From: Leptothrix sp. (in: b-proteobacteria)
GTDB lineage: Bacteria > Pseudomonadota > Gammaproteobacteria > Burkholderiales > Burkholderiaceae_C
Length of the DNA stretch: 64,000 nucleotides
Direction: 5' to 3'
Assembly (NCBI GenBank): GCA_013822685.1
Contig: PNKV01000011.1
Span: 62,001 to 126,000, forward strand
The notes beneath the pieces were generated by a model. The model was not told the DNA's origin. It ran no database searches and worked only from the letters and a program-made list of their open reading frames with translations. How positions within the stretch are numbered: position 1 is the stretch's first letter; each line of letters starts with the position of its first letter. A program made the position numbers and the translations under genes. Of the stretch, positions 36,557-46,121 are shown one piece after another.

Positions 36557-38412
36557 TTCACAGCCCTGCCCATGTAAGCGCGCCAGCCGCCGTATTGGCT
36601 GATGTCGTCGGCGCCGAGCAAGCCGCAGGGCTCGCAGATGAACCCTTTGACCCAGCTGCCGTCTTCCAGCTCGACCGAGCCCAGGCCCAATGGGGGCGGG
36701 ATCATGGCCAGGAAAGAGCCGATGCTGGATTGCGGCATGGCGTACACCTCGACCGCGATGGCGTGGCCTTCAGCGGGTGGCGCATCGACCGAGACGCGGA
36801 CCAGGCCCGGCTTGGGCGGCACGGTGCCTGGCAAAGCGAACAGGCGGTAGCGCGGGGACGTGCGTGTGCTGGACACCAGGCGCGCGTGGCGCTCGGTGAG
36901 TTGCTTGTGCAGCGGCATGCCGCTCAAGTGCGCACCCACCACGGACACCATCAGGCTGGGCGCGGCCAGGGCTTGCACGCCGCAAGGCCAGGTCAGCTCG
37001 GCATCGGTGGGGGTGTTCAGCGCGTGGCCCAAAGGCGTGGTGGTGCCGCGGGCCAAAGCTTGTTGCCACAAGGCGCCCAGATCGAGCAAGGCTGCATCGC
37101 TGCCACCGGGCGCAACCAGGGTGATGCCGAACGGCAGGCCCGTGGCCGTGAAGCCACTGGGCAAGCCCAAGGCCGCCAGGCCCAGCAGGTTGACGAAGTT
37201 GGTGTAGGTGCCCAGCTGGCTGTTGCGGGCCACCGGGTCGGCCTGCACGCTGGCCAGCGTGGGCATGGTGGGCGCTGTGGGCACCACCAACACATCGATG
37301 TGCTGCCACGTGGGCAAGGTGGCTTGGGCCAGCTCACGCAAGCGGTACTGGCCCTTGAAGGCCGACACCGCATCGTGCTGGCGGGCCCCTTCGATGATGC
37401 CGCGCACCACGGGGTTGATGTCCTCGGCGTGCGATTCGATGAAACCGCTGATGGCCGCATAGCGCTCGGCCACCCAGGGGCCTTCGTACAACAGGCGGGC
37501 CACGGCCATGAAGGGGCTGAGGTCCACCGGCACCAGCTCCACCGGCCAGGGCTGGCCATCCACATCGCGCAAGCCTGCCCATTGCGCCTGGGCCCGGTCG
37601 AAGGCCCCCGCGTACTCGGCATCGCCAAAGAACTCGGGCGCCATGGGCACCCCTACGCGCAGTTTGGCGGGCAAGCGCGGTGCCTGCAAGCTCACCTGGT
37701 TGAAAACGGGCTCGCCCGGCTGCGGGCCTTCCACCACGGCCAGCACGCGCGCGGCATCGGACGCGGTGAGCGCGAAGATGGAGACGCAATCGAGCGACTT
37801 GCACGCCGGCACGACGCCACCCGTTGGCACCAGCCCCGGCGTGGGTTTGACGCCGACCAGGTTGTTGAAACCTGCCGGCACACGGCCCGAGCCGGCGGTA
37901 TCCGTGCCCAAGGCAAAGGCCACCTCACCCCGCGCCACCACCACGGCCGAGCCCGAGCTGGAGCCACCACTGACATGCTGATCGCTGAAAGTCGAGGTGG
38001 GGATGCCGTAAGGCGAGCGCGCGCCGACCAGGCCGGTGGCGAACTGGTCGAGGTTGGTCTTGCCGACCACGATGGCGCCTGCCGCCATCAAGCGCTGCAC
38101 CACGGTGGCTGATTGCTGCGGTGTGTAGGCAAAGGCCGGGCAGGCGGCGGTGGTGGGCAGGCCGGCCACGTCGATGTTGTCCTTGACGCCAAAAGGAATG
38201 CCGAACAAGGGCAAGGTCGCGGGGCTTTGGCCTTCGAGCGCATCCAGCTGCGCCTGGACGAAGGCAGCGGGCGCGCGGTGAATCCAGGCCGGGTCCTCCG
38301 GGATCGTGGGGCCGACGGTGAGGAAGCTGGCGAAGACCTGCGCGGGCGTCAGCGCGCCCTCGCGGTAGGCGGTCAACAAGCCCGAGATGGTGTGGGGAAT
38401 GGACATGGTCAA
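36553..38412 (-). CDS. atzF: Allophanate hydrolase
   Basis: Amidase signature GIPFGVKDNIDVAGLPTTAACPAFAYTP ... VSGGSSSGSAVVVARG plus C-terminal AtzF domain (ALPGTVPPKPGLVRV... IPPPLGLGSVELEDGSWVKGFICEPCG). Confidence 0.93.
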   Translation of the reverse strand: MTMSIPHTISGLLTAYREGALTPAQVFASFLTVGPTIPEDPAWIHRAPAAFVQAQLDALEGQSPATLPLFGIPFGVKDNIDVAGLPTTAACPAFAYTPQQSATVVQRLMAAGAIVVGKTNLDQFATGLVGARSPYGIPTSTFSDQHVSGGSSSGSAVVVARGEVAFALGTDTAGSGRVPAGFNNLVGVKPTPGLVPTGGVVPACKSLDCVSIFALTASDAARVLAVVEGPQPGEPVFNQVSLQAPRLPAKLRVGVPMAPEFFGDAEYAGAFDRAQAQWAGLRDVDGQPWPVELVPVDLSPFMAVARLLYEGPWVAERYAAISGFIESHAEDINPVVRGIIEGARQHDAVSAFKGQYRLRELAQATLPTWQHIDVLVVPTAPTMPTLASVQADPVARNSQLGTYTNFVNLLGLAALGLPSGFTATGLPFGITLVAPGGSDAALLDLGALWQQALARGTTTPLGHALNTPTDAELTWPCGVQALAAPSLMVSVVGAHLSGMPLHKQLTERHARLVSSTRTSPRYRLFALPGTVPPKPGLVRVSVDAPPAEGHAIAVEVYAMPQSSIGSFLAMIPPPLGLGSVELEDGSWVKGFICEPCGLLGADDISQYGGWRAYMGRAVK

Positions 38413-38421
38413 CAGGATTGA

Positions 38422-39105
38422 TCAGGTGGGCAAGACTGCCAACAGGGATGCGCTGGGTGCCGTCCAACCCACGATGGCGCCTTGCGCGCGGATCATGGCC
38501 AGAGCGGCTTCCTTGAACGCCGGGAAATAACTTTCGGTGCCGTCTTCGACCAGCAGGCAGTCGTACCCGCGGTCATTGGCCTCGCGCAGGGTGGTCTGCA
38601 CGCAGACCTCGGTGGTCACGCCCATGACGATGAGGTGGGTGATGCCGCGCGCTTCAAGCACCTCGCCCAGGCCGGTGCCGTAAAAGGCGCCTTTGCCCGG
38701 CTTGTCGATCACGACCTCGCCATCGGTGGGCGCCAGCTCGGGGATGATGGCGTGGCCGGGCTCGCCCTGGATCAGGATGCGGCCCATCGGGCCTTCGTCG
38801 CCAATGCGCAGCTTGGGCTCGCCGCGCAGGCGTTTGGCGGGCGGGCAATCGGACAGATCTGGTGCGTGGCCTTCGCGGGTGTGGATGACGCAGCCGCCGC
38901 TGGCGCGCCACGCGGCCAGCACTCGCTGGACGGTGGGCACGATCGCGGCCAACAGCGACACGTCATTGCCCAGCGTTTCACCAAAGCCGCCCGGCTCGAT
39001 GAAATCACGTTGCATGTCGATGATGACCAGCGCCGTGTGCGCCAGGCTGAAGCGGTACTCGAAAGGCTGCGCGGGCACTGTCAACAAAACGGGTTCGGCG
39101 CTCAT
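38422..39105 (-). CDS. Isochorismatase-like cysteine hydrolase (BiuH paralogue; candidate triuret hydrolase TrtA)
   Basis: [74 protein letters not shown]. Start at 39105 overlaps the upstream stop (ATGA). Confidence 0.85.
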   Translation of the reverse strand: MSAEPVLLTVPAQPFEYRFSLAHTALVIIDMQRDFIEPGGFGETLGNDVSLLAAIVPTVQRVLAAWRASGGCVIHTREGHAPDLSDCPPAKRLRGEPKLRIGDEGPMGRILIQGEPGHAIIPELAPTDGEVVIDKPGKGAFYGTGLGEVLEARGITHLIVMGVTTEVCVQTTLREANDRGYDCLLVEDGTESYFPAFKEAALAMIRAQGAIVGWTAPSASLLAVLPT

Positions 39106-40754
39106 GCGGCTTGCTCCAAAGGGGTGGGGGCTTCGTGGTGGCCGCCGCCCATGAAGGCGCCCAGCACACGGCGGTCGGCATCCAGGGCCTGGCATTCGTG
39201 GACGATGCGGCCCTCGCTCATCACCACGATGCGGTCGGCCAGTTTCAGCAACTCATCGAGGTCTTCACTGACCAGCAACACGGCACCGCCTTTGTTGCGC
39301 ACGCCCATGATGCGCGAATGGATCTCGGCCACGGCCGCGAAGTCCAGGCCGAACACGGGGTTGGACACCAGCAGCACATCGACCTGGCCATCCAGCTCAC
39401 GGGCCAGCACGGCGCGCTGCACATTGCCGCCCGACAGCGATTTGATCGGCGCGTTCTCGCCTTGCGTTTTGACGCGGTATTCGGCGATCAACTGACGAGC
39501 CTGGTCGCGCAACACGCCACCGCGGATCCAGCCACTGCGCGCCGCCGGCGCCTGGTCAAAGCGGCGCAGGCCAATGTTCAAGGCCACGCTCAGGTCACCC
39601 ACACAGGCATTGCGCAAGGGCTCTTCAGGCAGGCTGCGCACGTTCAGGCGCTGATTCTGCTCACGCCTGGCCGCATAGGCTTCGTTGGCGATCTGCACCG
39701 TGCCCGATTCGCGATCGCGCTGCCCTACGAGCGATTCCATCAGCTCGCGCTGGCCATTGCCCGACACCCCGGCGATGCCCAGGATCTCACCAGCCCGTAC
39801 CTGCAGGCTCAGGTCATGCACTGCGCGCTCACCCCGGTCGCCCCGCACATTCAGCTTGTTGACCCGAAGGCGCCAAGGCGCCGCGGGGTTGACCAGCACA
39901 CGGTGCAAAGGCGCGGTGGACACCACCTCTTCCAGCACGGCCTCGGGCACCAGCTCGATCACATCATCGGCAGCCTTGCTGGGGGCCTTGCGCGCATGGC
40001 TTTCACCGACCATGTCGGCGCCCAGCAAGGCGGGGTTGGTGTCCGCCACGCGGTGGCTGCCGACCAGGCGGCCCCGGTGCAGCACGCTCACGTCGTCGGC
40101 AATCTCCATCACCTCGCGGAACTTGTGCGTGATCATGATGATGGAAACCTCGCCCGCGTGCGCACGGTCACGCAGCAGGCCCAGCACCTCGTCGGCCTCT
40201 TGCGGCGTGAGCACGGAGGTGGGCTCGTCCAGGATCAGCAGGCGCGGCTTGAGGTAAAGCTGCTTGAGGATCTCGAGCTTTTGCTTCTCGCCGGCCGACA
40301 GGTCCATGGGCCGCGCGTCGAGGTCGAGCTTGAAGGGCGTGGTGTCCAGGAAGGCCTTGAGCTCCTGGCGCACCTTGTGCCACGGGATGATGGTGGGCAG
40401 CGTGCCCCGCGCCAGCAGCAGGTTCTCGGCGACCGTCATGCCGGGCACCACGGTGAAGTGCTGGTAGACCATGCCGATGCCCAGGTCGCGGGCCACCACC
40501 GGCGAGGTGATGGCGTGCTCGCGGCCATCGATCAACACGGCGCCTTCTTCGGGCTGGTGGTAACCGACCACGGCCTTGACCAAGGTGCTCTTGCCCGCGC
40601 CGTTCTCGCCCAGCAGCGCATGCACGGTGCCGGGGCGCACGTCGATGGACACGCCGTCCATGGCGGTGAAGCTGCCGAAGCGCTTGGTCAGCTTGTAGGT
40701 GGACAGGGCCAGGGCGCCGGTCTTGGGTGGGACAGGATCGAGGGGTGCGGTCAT
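39102..40754 (-). CDS. ABC transporter ATP-binding protein (two ABC domains; nucleoside/BMP type)
   Basis: First Walker [36 protein letters not shown] signature, second domain [18 protein letters not shown] and [15 protein letters not shown]. Confidence 0.93.
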   Translation of the reverse strand: MTAPLDPVPPKTGALALSTYKLTKRFGSFTAMDGVSIDVRPGTVHALLGENGAGKSTLVKAVVGYHQPEEGAVLIDGREHAITSPVVARDLGIGMVYQHFTVVPGMTVAENLLLARGTLPTIIPWHKVRQELKAFLDTTPFKLDLDARPMDLSAGEKQKLEILKQLYLKPRLLILDEPTSVLTPQEADEVLGLLRDRAHAGEVSIIMITHKFREVMEIADDVSVLHRGRLVGSHRVADTNPALLGADMVGESHARKAPSKAADDVIELVPEAVLEEVVSTAPLHRVLVNPAAPWRLRVNKLNVRGDRGERAVHDLSLQVRAGEILGIAGVSGNGQRELMESLVGQRDRESGTVQIANEAYAARREQNQRLNVRSLPEEPLRNACVGDLSVALNIGLRRFDQAPAARSGWIRGGVLRDQARQLIAEYRVKTQGENAPIKSLSGGNVQRAVLARELDGQVDVLLVSNPVFGLDFAAVAEIHSRIMGVRNKGGAVLLVSEDLDELLKLADRIVVMSEGRIVHECQALDADRRVLGAFMGGGHHEAPTPLEQAA

Positions 40755-40792
40755 GGCTGGCGATCCTGGAGGTGGTGGGGGTGGTGCGCGGC

Positions 40793-40900
40793 CGGACAGG
40801 GCAAGCGGGGCGCAGGACTGCGCTCGTGTCCCCCGAAATGGGCGTAGCCCATTTCTCCTCCTTTACCTCGCTGCGCCCTGCGCCCCGCTTGCCCCGTCCG
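40793..40900. repeat. Imperfect palindrome A of composite intergenic element, with inner hairpin 40835-40855
   Basis: Left arm CGGACAGGGCAAGCGGGGCGCAGGACTGCGCTCG pairs with right arm CTCGCTGCGCCCTGCGCCCCGCTTGCCCCGTCCG; inner GAAATGGGC-GTA-GCCCATTTC. Confidence 0.9.
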
Positions 40901-40918
40901 CCGAGCGGTGCGGTTGGG

Positions 40919-40956
40919 GTGGAGTTGATTGCGGCCAAGGCCGCAATCAACTCCAC
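40919..40956. repeat. Perfect palindrome B (18-bp arms, 2-nt spacer)
   Basis: GTGGAGTTGATTGCGGCC-AA-GGCCGCAATCAACTCCAC. Confidence 0.95.
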
Positions 40957-40990
40957 TTGGCGGCCCGCCACCATCATCGCCGCCAGCGAA

Positions 40991-41080
40991 GTGGGGTGGG
41001 TGGCCAGCGTAGCGAGGTAAAGGGGAAGGTCGGGCGCAGCCCGGCCGGGGGACACGAGCGAAGCTGGCCACCCACCCCAC
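40991..41080. repeat. Palindrome C (perfect 18-bp outer arms) with inner hairpin 41028-41046
   Basis: GTGGGGTGGGTGGCCAGC ... GCTGGCCACCCACCCCAC, inner GGTCGGGC-GCA-GCCCGGCC. Confidence 0.93.
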
Positions 41081-41121
41081 GTAGCCACCCACAGGCGATC
41101 CGGCATGCCACCATTGCCTTC

Positions 41122-41817
41122 TCATAGGGTCTCCAGTGCTTTGATGACGGATAGGGAGTCCGACACCGTGCCAAACACACCGCCCTGCATCAACACCATG
41201 TTGAACGCCGCTGCATGGTTCGCAGGATCAGTCGCACCCGTGCAGTCCGTCATGATCACGCACTCGAAGCCACGGTCATTGGCCTCGCGCATGGTGGTGT
41301 GCACGCACACGTCGGTGGTGATGCCGGTGAGGATGATGTTCTTGATGCCCTGGGTGTGCAGCAGCATCTCCAGGTCGGTGGCGCAGAAGCAGCCCTTGCC
41401 TGGCTTGTCGATGATGGGCTCGCCTTCGATCGGGTACAGCTCGGGGATGATGTCCCAGCCCGGCTCGCCGCGCACCAGAATGCGGCCACACGGCCCCACG
41501 TCGCCAATGCCCACGCCATTCGTGCCAATCTGCCTTGAGCGCCAGCGCTTGTTGGCCGGCAGGTCGGTCAGGTCGGGCCGGTGGCCTTCACGTGTGTGGA
41601 TCACCAGGATGCCGGCCTTGCGCGAAGCGTCCAGCAGCTTCTTGATCGGCTCGATCGGCGCGCGCGTCATCGACAGGTCGTAGCCCATCTTGTCCACATA
41701 ACCACCCACGCCGCAGAAGTCGGTCTGCATGTCGATGATGATGAGCGCGGTGTTCGAAGCCTGCAGGTCGCCATCAAAGGGCCACGCATAGGGTTTGGAT
41801 TCGATGGTCAAGCTCAT
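41122..41817 (-). CDS. biuH: Biuret amidohydrolase (isochorismatase-like cysteine hydrolase)
   Basis: [109 protein letters not shown] match what I recall of BiuH. Confidence 0.85.
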   Translation of the reverse strand: MSLTIESKPYAWPFDGDLQASNTALIIIDMQTDFCGVGGYVDKMGYDLSMTRAPIEPIKKLLDASRKAGILVIHTREGHRPDLTDLPANKRWRSRQIGTNGVGIGDVGPCGRILVRGEPGWDIIPELYPIEGEPIIDKPGKGCFCATDLEMLLHTQGIKNIILTGITTDVCVHTTMREANDRGFECVIMTDCTGATDPANHAAAFNMVLMQGGVFGTVSDSLSVIKALETL

Positions 41818-42863
41818 GCGGCCTCCTTGAACAAAGACGCTTGTGTGCTGGTGTCCAGCAGATTGGGCTCGTTGCCCTGGAACTCGCGCGTGGGCGCAGC
41901 GATGCCGCACGAGGTGCCGTCGGTGACCACGACCTCGCTGTCCCACGGCAACGCGTATTGGCCCGACACCATGTCCTGCATGAAGGTGTAGGGGCAGTCC
42001 TGCGCCCCGCCCTTCACGGCCGCATAGCCACGGCGGTAGAGCTGGTAGATGTTGTTCTCGACGCCCCAGTTCAGGCGGGCCTCGCGGATCAGGTCGGGGC
42101 GGATCTCGGCGCAGACGATCTCGTCGGGGCGGCCACCGCCTTGCGCGGCCACGGTGCCATCGAAGTTGCACACCATGGCCTCACCCATGGAATCAAAGGT
42201 GCCATCGCTGCCGCACAGGCACACGCTGGCCGTCATCATCAGGTTCTGGAAGGCGTTGGCCTGGTTGGTGATGCTCCAGGCGTGGCGCACCGGCGCGGTG
42301 TAGCCCGCCGTGCGGATCATCAGCTCGGCACCCTTGTAGGCGCACTCGCGCGCCATCTCGGGGAACATGCCGTCGTGGCAGATGATCAGCGAAAGCTTGA
42401 GGCCTTTGGGGCCCTCGATGACGGGGATGCCCATGTTGCCGGGCTCCCAGGGCTCCACCGGCACCCAGGGGTGGAACTTGCGGTAATACAGCTTGAGCGC
42501 GCCCTGGTCGTCAAAGATCAAGCCCGTGTTGTAGGGCATGCCGTGCGGGTTGTGCTCCATGATCGAGAAGCAACCCCAGATCTTGTGCGCGATGCACGCG
42601 GCGCGCAGGGCCGCCACCTCGGGGCCATCCAGCGTCACCATCAATTCCGGCGCCGTGCTCATCGACAGGCCGTGCAGCGAGTATTCCGGGAACACCACCA
42701 GGTCCATGCCCGGGTAGCTGCGCCGCGCCTTGCCCACCATGTCGACCACGCGCTGCGTTTGCGCGGCCAGCTGCGCCGGGGTCTCGACCACCGGCAACTG
42801 CAATTGCACCAGGCCCACGACCACACCATTGGGCGATTTGTTGAGTCCACTGAGTCCGCTCAT
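41814..42863 (-). CDS. amiF: Formamidase (aliphatic amidase family, nitrilase superfamily)
   Basis: [107 protein letters not shown]. Confidence 0.92.
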   Translation of the reverse strand: MSGLSGLNKSPNGVVVGLVQLQLPVVETPAQLAAQTQRVVDMVGKARRSYPGMDLVVFPEYSLHGLSMSTAPELMVTLDGPEVAALRAACIAHKIWGCFSIMEHNPHGMPYNTGLIFDDQGALKLYYRKFHPWVPVEPWEPGNMGIPVIEGPKGLKLSLIICHDGMFPEMARECAYKGAELMIRTAGYTAPVRHAWSITNQANAFQNLMMTASVCLCGSDGTFDSMGEAMVCNFDGTVAAQGGGRPDEIVCAEIRPDLIREARLNWGVENNIYQLYRRGYAAVKGGAQDCPYTFMQDMVSGQYALPWDSEVVVTDGTSCGIAAPTREFQGNEPNLLDTSTQASLFKEAA

Positions 42864-42884
42864 GCCGTGCTCCTTGTTCAGCTG

Positions 42885-43808
42885 TCAACGTGACACGTTC
42901 AATTCCATCGGGGCGCCTTGCAGAGACCGCTTGGGCGAGCAGGTCCAGATCAGGATCAGCAAGGTCAGCGCATAGGGCATGGCGTTGAAGAGGTGGTAGC
43001 CCGCACTGATCCCCACCGATTGCAAGGCTGGGCCCAAGGCCCCTGCGCCACCGAACAGCAAAGCCGCCCACAAGCACTTGATCGGTTGCCAGCCCGCGTA
43101 GATCACCAGCGCCACCGCGATCAGGCCTTGCCCGCTGGACAAGCCTTCGTTCCAGCTGCCCGGGTAATACAGCGACAGTGAAGCGCCGCCCATGCCCGCG
43201 ATGAAGCCACCGGCCATCGTGGCCAGCACGCGCACCGTGTTGACCGAGTAACCCAGCGCCCTTGAGGCATCGCTGCTGTCACCCGCCATGCGCACGATCA
43301 AGCCCCAGCGCGTGTTGGCCATGGCCCAGGCCATCAAGGCCGCCAGTGCCACACCAAGGGGGAACAAGGCATTGATGCGCAAGGCCGCCTGCACCTGCTG
43401 CGAATCGCTCCACCCGCCCAGATCAATCGAGGGGATCTGCGCGGCCTGCGGTTGGATCAAGCCCTTGCCCAGGTAGAAGGCCAGGCCCGCGCCCAGCAGC
43501 ATCAAGGCGATGCCGGTGGCGATGTCGTTGACGCCTTTGAGCGAGCACAGCAAGCCGTGCAACAAGGCCAGCAAGGCGCCCGCACAACCCGCGGCCAGCA
43601 CGCCCAACCACGGCGAGCCCGTGAGGTAACTGCCGCCAAAGCCCGCCATGGCCGACAGCACCAGCACGCCTTCCAGGCCCAGGTTGATGCGGCCGGATTT
43701 TTCAGTCAGGCACTCGCCCAGGCTCACGAACAGGAAAGGCGTGCCCACGCGGATCGCGCCGCCCAGCACGGCAATGATCACATCGACCCAGATCGAGGAT
43801 TCACTCAT
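42885..43808 (-). CDS. ABC transporter permease (BMP/nucleoside type)
   Basis: VGTPFLFVSLGECLTEKSGRINLGLEGVLVLSAMAGFGGSYLTGS, multi-TM. Confidence 0.92.
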   Translation of the reverse strand: MSESSIWVDVIIAVLGGAIRVGTPFLFVSLGECLTEKSGRINLGLEGVLVLSAMAGFGGSYLTGSPWLGVLAAGCAGALLALLHGLLCSLKGVNDIATGIALMLLGAGLAFYLGKGLIQPQAAQIPSIDLGGWSDSQQVQAALRINALFPLGVALAALMAWAMANTRWGLIVRMAGDSSDASRALGYSVNTVRVLATMAGGFIAGMGGASLSLYYPGSWNEGLSSGQGLIAVALVIYAGWQPIKCLWAALLFGGAGALGPALQSVGISAGYHLFNAMPYALTLLILIWTCSPKRSLQGAPMELNVSR

Positions 43809-44896
43809 GCGGGCACCTGCGACAGGTTGTTGGCCGGGATGCCAGGGCGGCGGGCCAGCAGCTCACCCAGGCGGCCCCGCAAGGCCTCGCTGGCCAAGAT
43901 CATGACGAAGGCAAAGCCTTGCAGCACCAGCACCGAGGCATCGGGCAAATCAAGGCGGCGTTGCAGCAAGCTGCCCGCCGATCCAAAGCCACCAAACAGG
44001 ATGGCCACGGGGATCACGGCCCAGGGGTTGTGGCGTGCCACGAAGGACACCAGGATGCCCGTGTAGCCCAGTCCGGCAATCAAAGAGGCATTGGCATTGG
44101 TGTGCACCGCCGCCACCTCGATGGCGCCCGCCAGGCCTGCACAAGCGCCCCCCAGGGCACAGGCCGTGATGACGAGGCGGTGGCTGGGCAAGCCCACCAG
44201 GCGCGCGGCCCGCGCATTGCCGCCCACCACCCGCGTGGCAAAGCCGTGCGTTGATCCATACAGCCAGAAGCCCGCGATCACGCAGCAGGCCACGCCCCAC
44301 ACCAGGCCCCAGTGCACGTCGTAGCCGGGAATCATGCCTAGCAAGATGGCCGGGTCCAGCGGCAAGGTCGAAGGCTTGTTCAAGCTGCTCGGATCACGCA
44401 TGGGCCCTTCCACAAAGTGCTTGAACAGCGCCACGGCCAGGTAACCCATCAACAGCGAACTGATGGTTTCATTGACACCGCGGTATTGCCGCAAAGCGCC
44501 CACGATGCCGATCCACGCGGCGCCCGCCACCGCGCCCGCCAGCAACACCATCACGGTGCCCACGGCCGAAGCTGGCGGCGCAATCAGGTAAGGCAAGCCG
44601 GCACAGGCCAGCCCACCCAGCACCAAGGCGCCCTCACCACCAATCACCATCAAGCCCGCGCGCTGCGGGATCGCCACGCACAAGGCGGTCAACATCAAAG
44701 GCGCCGAGCGCTGCAAGGTGTTCTGCCAAGAGAAGGCATCGCCAAACGCGCCCTTGAACAGCAGCACCCAGGTCTCGGTGGGCGAGGTGCCGCCCAGCCA
44801 CACAAAGCCACCGAACAGCAGCACCGCACCCGCCAGCGCCAGGATGGGCAAGGCAATGCTTTCCAAAGCCGACGCCGTTGATGAGGAACCGCTCAT
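43805..44896 (-). CDS. ABC transporter permease (BMP/nucleoside type)
   Basis: Multi-TM, IPQRAGLMVIGGEGALVLGGLACAGLPYLI, YRGVNETISSLLMGYLAVALFKHFVEGPMRDP. Confidence 0.92.
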   Translation of the reverse strand: MSGSSSTASALESIALPILALAGAVLLFGGFVWLGGTSPTETWVLLFKGAFGDAFSWQNTLQRSAPLMLTALCVAIPQRAGLMVIGGEGALVLGGLACAGLPYLIAPPASAVGTVMVLLAGAVAGAAWIGIVGALRQYRGVNETISSLLMGYLAVALFKHFVEGPMRDPSSLNKPSTLPLDPAILLGMIPGYDVHWGLVWGVACCVIAGFWLYGSTHGFATRVVGGNARAARLVGLPSHRLVITACALGGACAGLAGAIEVAAVHTNANASLIAGLGYTGILVSFVARHNPWAVIPVAILFGGFGSAGSLLQRRLDLPDASVLVLQGFAFVMILASEALRGRLGELLARRPGIPANNLSQVPA

Positions 44897-44908
44897 GTGA
44901 ACTCCCGC

Positions 44909-46027
44909 TCAGACCTTGCCGATGACGCCTTCGACCAGGTAGTTCATGCCTTCCAGCACCGGGTCGATCTGCTTGATGGTCGTGCCCTTGGCCACAACGA
45001 CCTTGCCGGTGTTGTCCTTGATCTCGCCCTTGAAGATCTCGAACTCGTCCTTCAGCATCAGGGCCTTGATGGCATCGGCGTTCTTGCGCGCGGCCTCGGA
45101 CACGGCGGGGCCGTAAGGCGAGGTCTTGACGAAGCCTTCCTTCAAACCACCGCGCAGGAAGTTGGGGTGCGGCTTGCCGGTGCGCGCGGCATCGACGATC
45201 TGCTTGTAGGGCGTGACCCAGTTCCACTCGGCGCCCGTGAGGTAGGCGTTGGGCACCAGCTTGGCTTGCGAGGCGTGATACCCGCACACGAACTTGCCGC
45301 GTTTGGCTGCTGTCTCAACGATGACCTTGGGGCCATCGACGTGCATGGTAAACACGTCCACGCCCTGGTCGGCCAAGCTGTTAGTGGCTTCGGCCTCTTT
45401 CACCGGCATCGACCAATCACCCGTGAAGATGACCGAGCAGGTGATGTCGGGGTGCACCGAGCGAGCACCCAGCGTGAAGGCGTTGATGTTGCGCAGCACT
45501 TGCGGAATCGGCTTGGCCGCCACGAAGCCAATCTTCTTGGACTTGGTGGCGTGGCCGGCGATCACGCCGTTCAGGTATTGGGCTTCATCGATGTAGCCGA
45601 AGAAGCTGCCCACGTTCTTGGGGTGCTTGGCCGCGTCCCACATGCCGCCGCAATGGGCGAAGCGCACATCGGGGTTCTTCTTGGCAACGTCCAGGATATG
45701 CGGGTTGAAGTAACCGAAGGAGGTGGGGAACAGCAGCGTGGCGCCGTCTTGCGAGATCATGCCCTGCATGGTCTTTTGCACGGCCTGGGTCTCGGGCACG
45801 TTCTCTTCGCCCACGATCTTGATGCCGGGCATCTTCTTGATCTCGGAGGCCGCTTCATAGTGCGACTGGTTGTAGCCAAAGTCGTCCTTGGGGCCCACGT
45901 AGATCATGCCGATGGTGATGGGCTTCTGCGCCAGCACCAGGTCAGACCAACCTGCCATGGCCACGCCGGCCCCGGTGGCGCCCACCGTTTTGAGCCAGGA
46001 ACGACGATTCCAATGATCCAGCGACAT
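44909..46027 (-). CDS. BMP-family ABC transporter substrate-binding protein
   Basis: NRRSWLKTVGATGAGVAMAG possible Tat leader; TIGMIYVGPKDDFGYNQSHYEAASEIKK, GEENVPET, VIAGHATKSKKIGFVAAKPIPQVLRNINAFTLGAR. Start set at 46027. Confidence 0.92.
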   Translation of the reverse strand: MSLDHWNRRSWLKTVGATGAGVAMAGWSDLVLAQKPITIGMIYVGPKDDFGYNQSHYEAASEIKKMPGIKIVGEENVPETQAVQKTMQGMISQDGATLLFPTSFGYFNPHILDVAKKNPDVRFAHCGGMWDAAKHPKNVGSFFGYIDEAQYLNGVIAGHATKSKKIGFVAAKPIPQVLRNINAFTLGARSVHPDITCSVIFTGDWSMPVKEAEATNSLADQGVDVFTMHVDGPKVIVETAAKRGKFVCGYHASQAKLVPNAYLTGAEWNWVTPYKQIVDAARTGKPHPNFLRGGLKEGFVKTSPYGPAVSEAARKNADAIKALMLKDEFEIFKGEIKDNTGKVVVAKGTTIKQIDPVLEGMNYLVEGVIGKV

Positions 46028-46065
46028 GCGTTTTCTCCTTGCACCGGCTTGATGCACCGTTGATG

Positions 46066-46083
46066 TACCAACTGGTATACCAG
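46066..46083. promoter_or_regulatory. Candidate GntR(FCD)-type operator upstream of the ABC/catabolic operon
   Basis: TACCA-AC-TGGTA-TACCAG: perfect 12-bp palindrome CTGGTATACCAG at 46072-46083 with a third overlapping half-site, about 45 bp upstream of the substrate-binding-protein gene. Confidence 0.6.
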
Positions 46084-46121
46084 CAACATGTGTGCCACCC
46101 CAAGGGGGTGCGGCGCGCCGA

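Noticed and set aside
40699-41180. Short ORFs in the palindromic gap (142 aa, 97 aa, 124 aa, 68 aa)
   Set aside because: Generated by the inverted repeats; mutually overlapping on both strands with no domain or consistent RBS.
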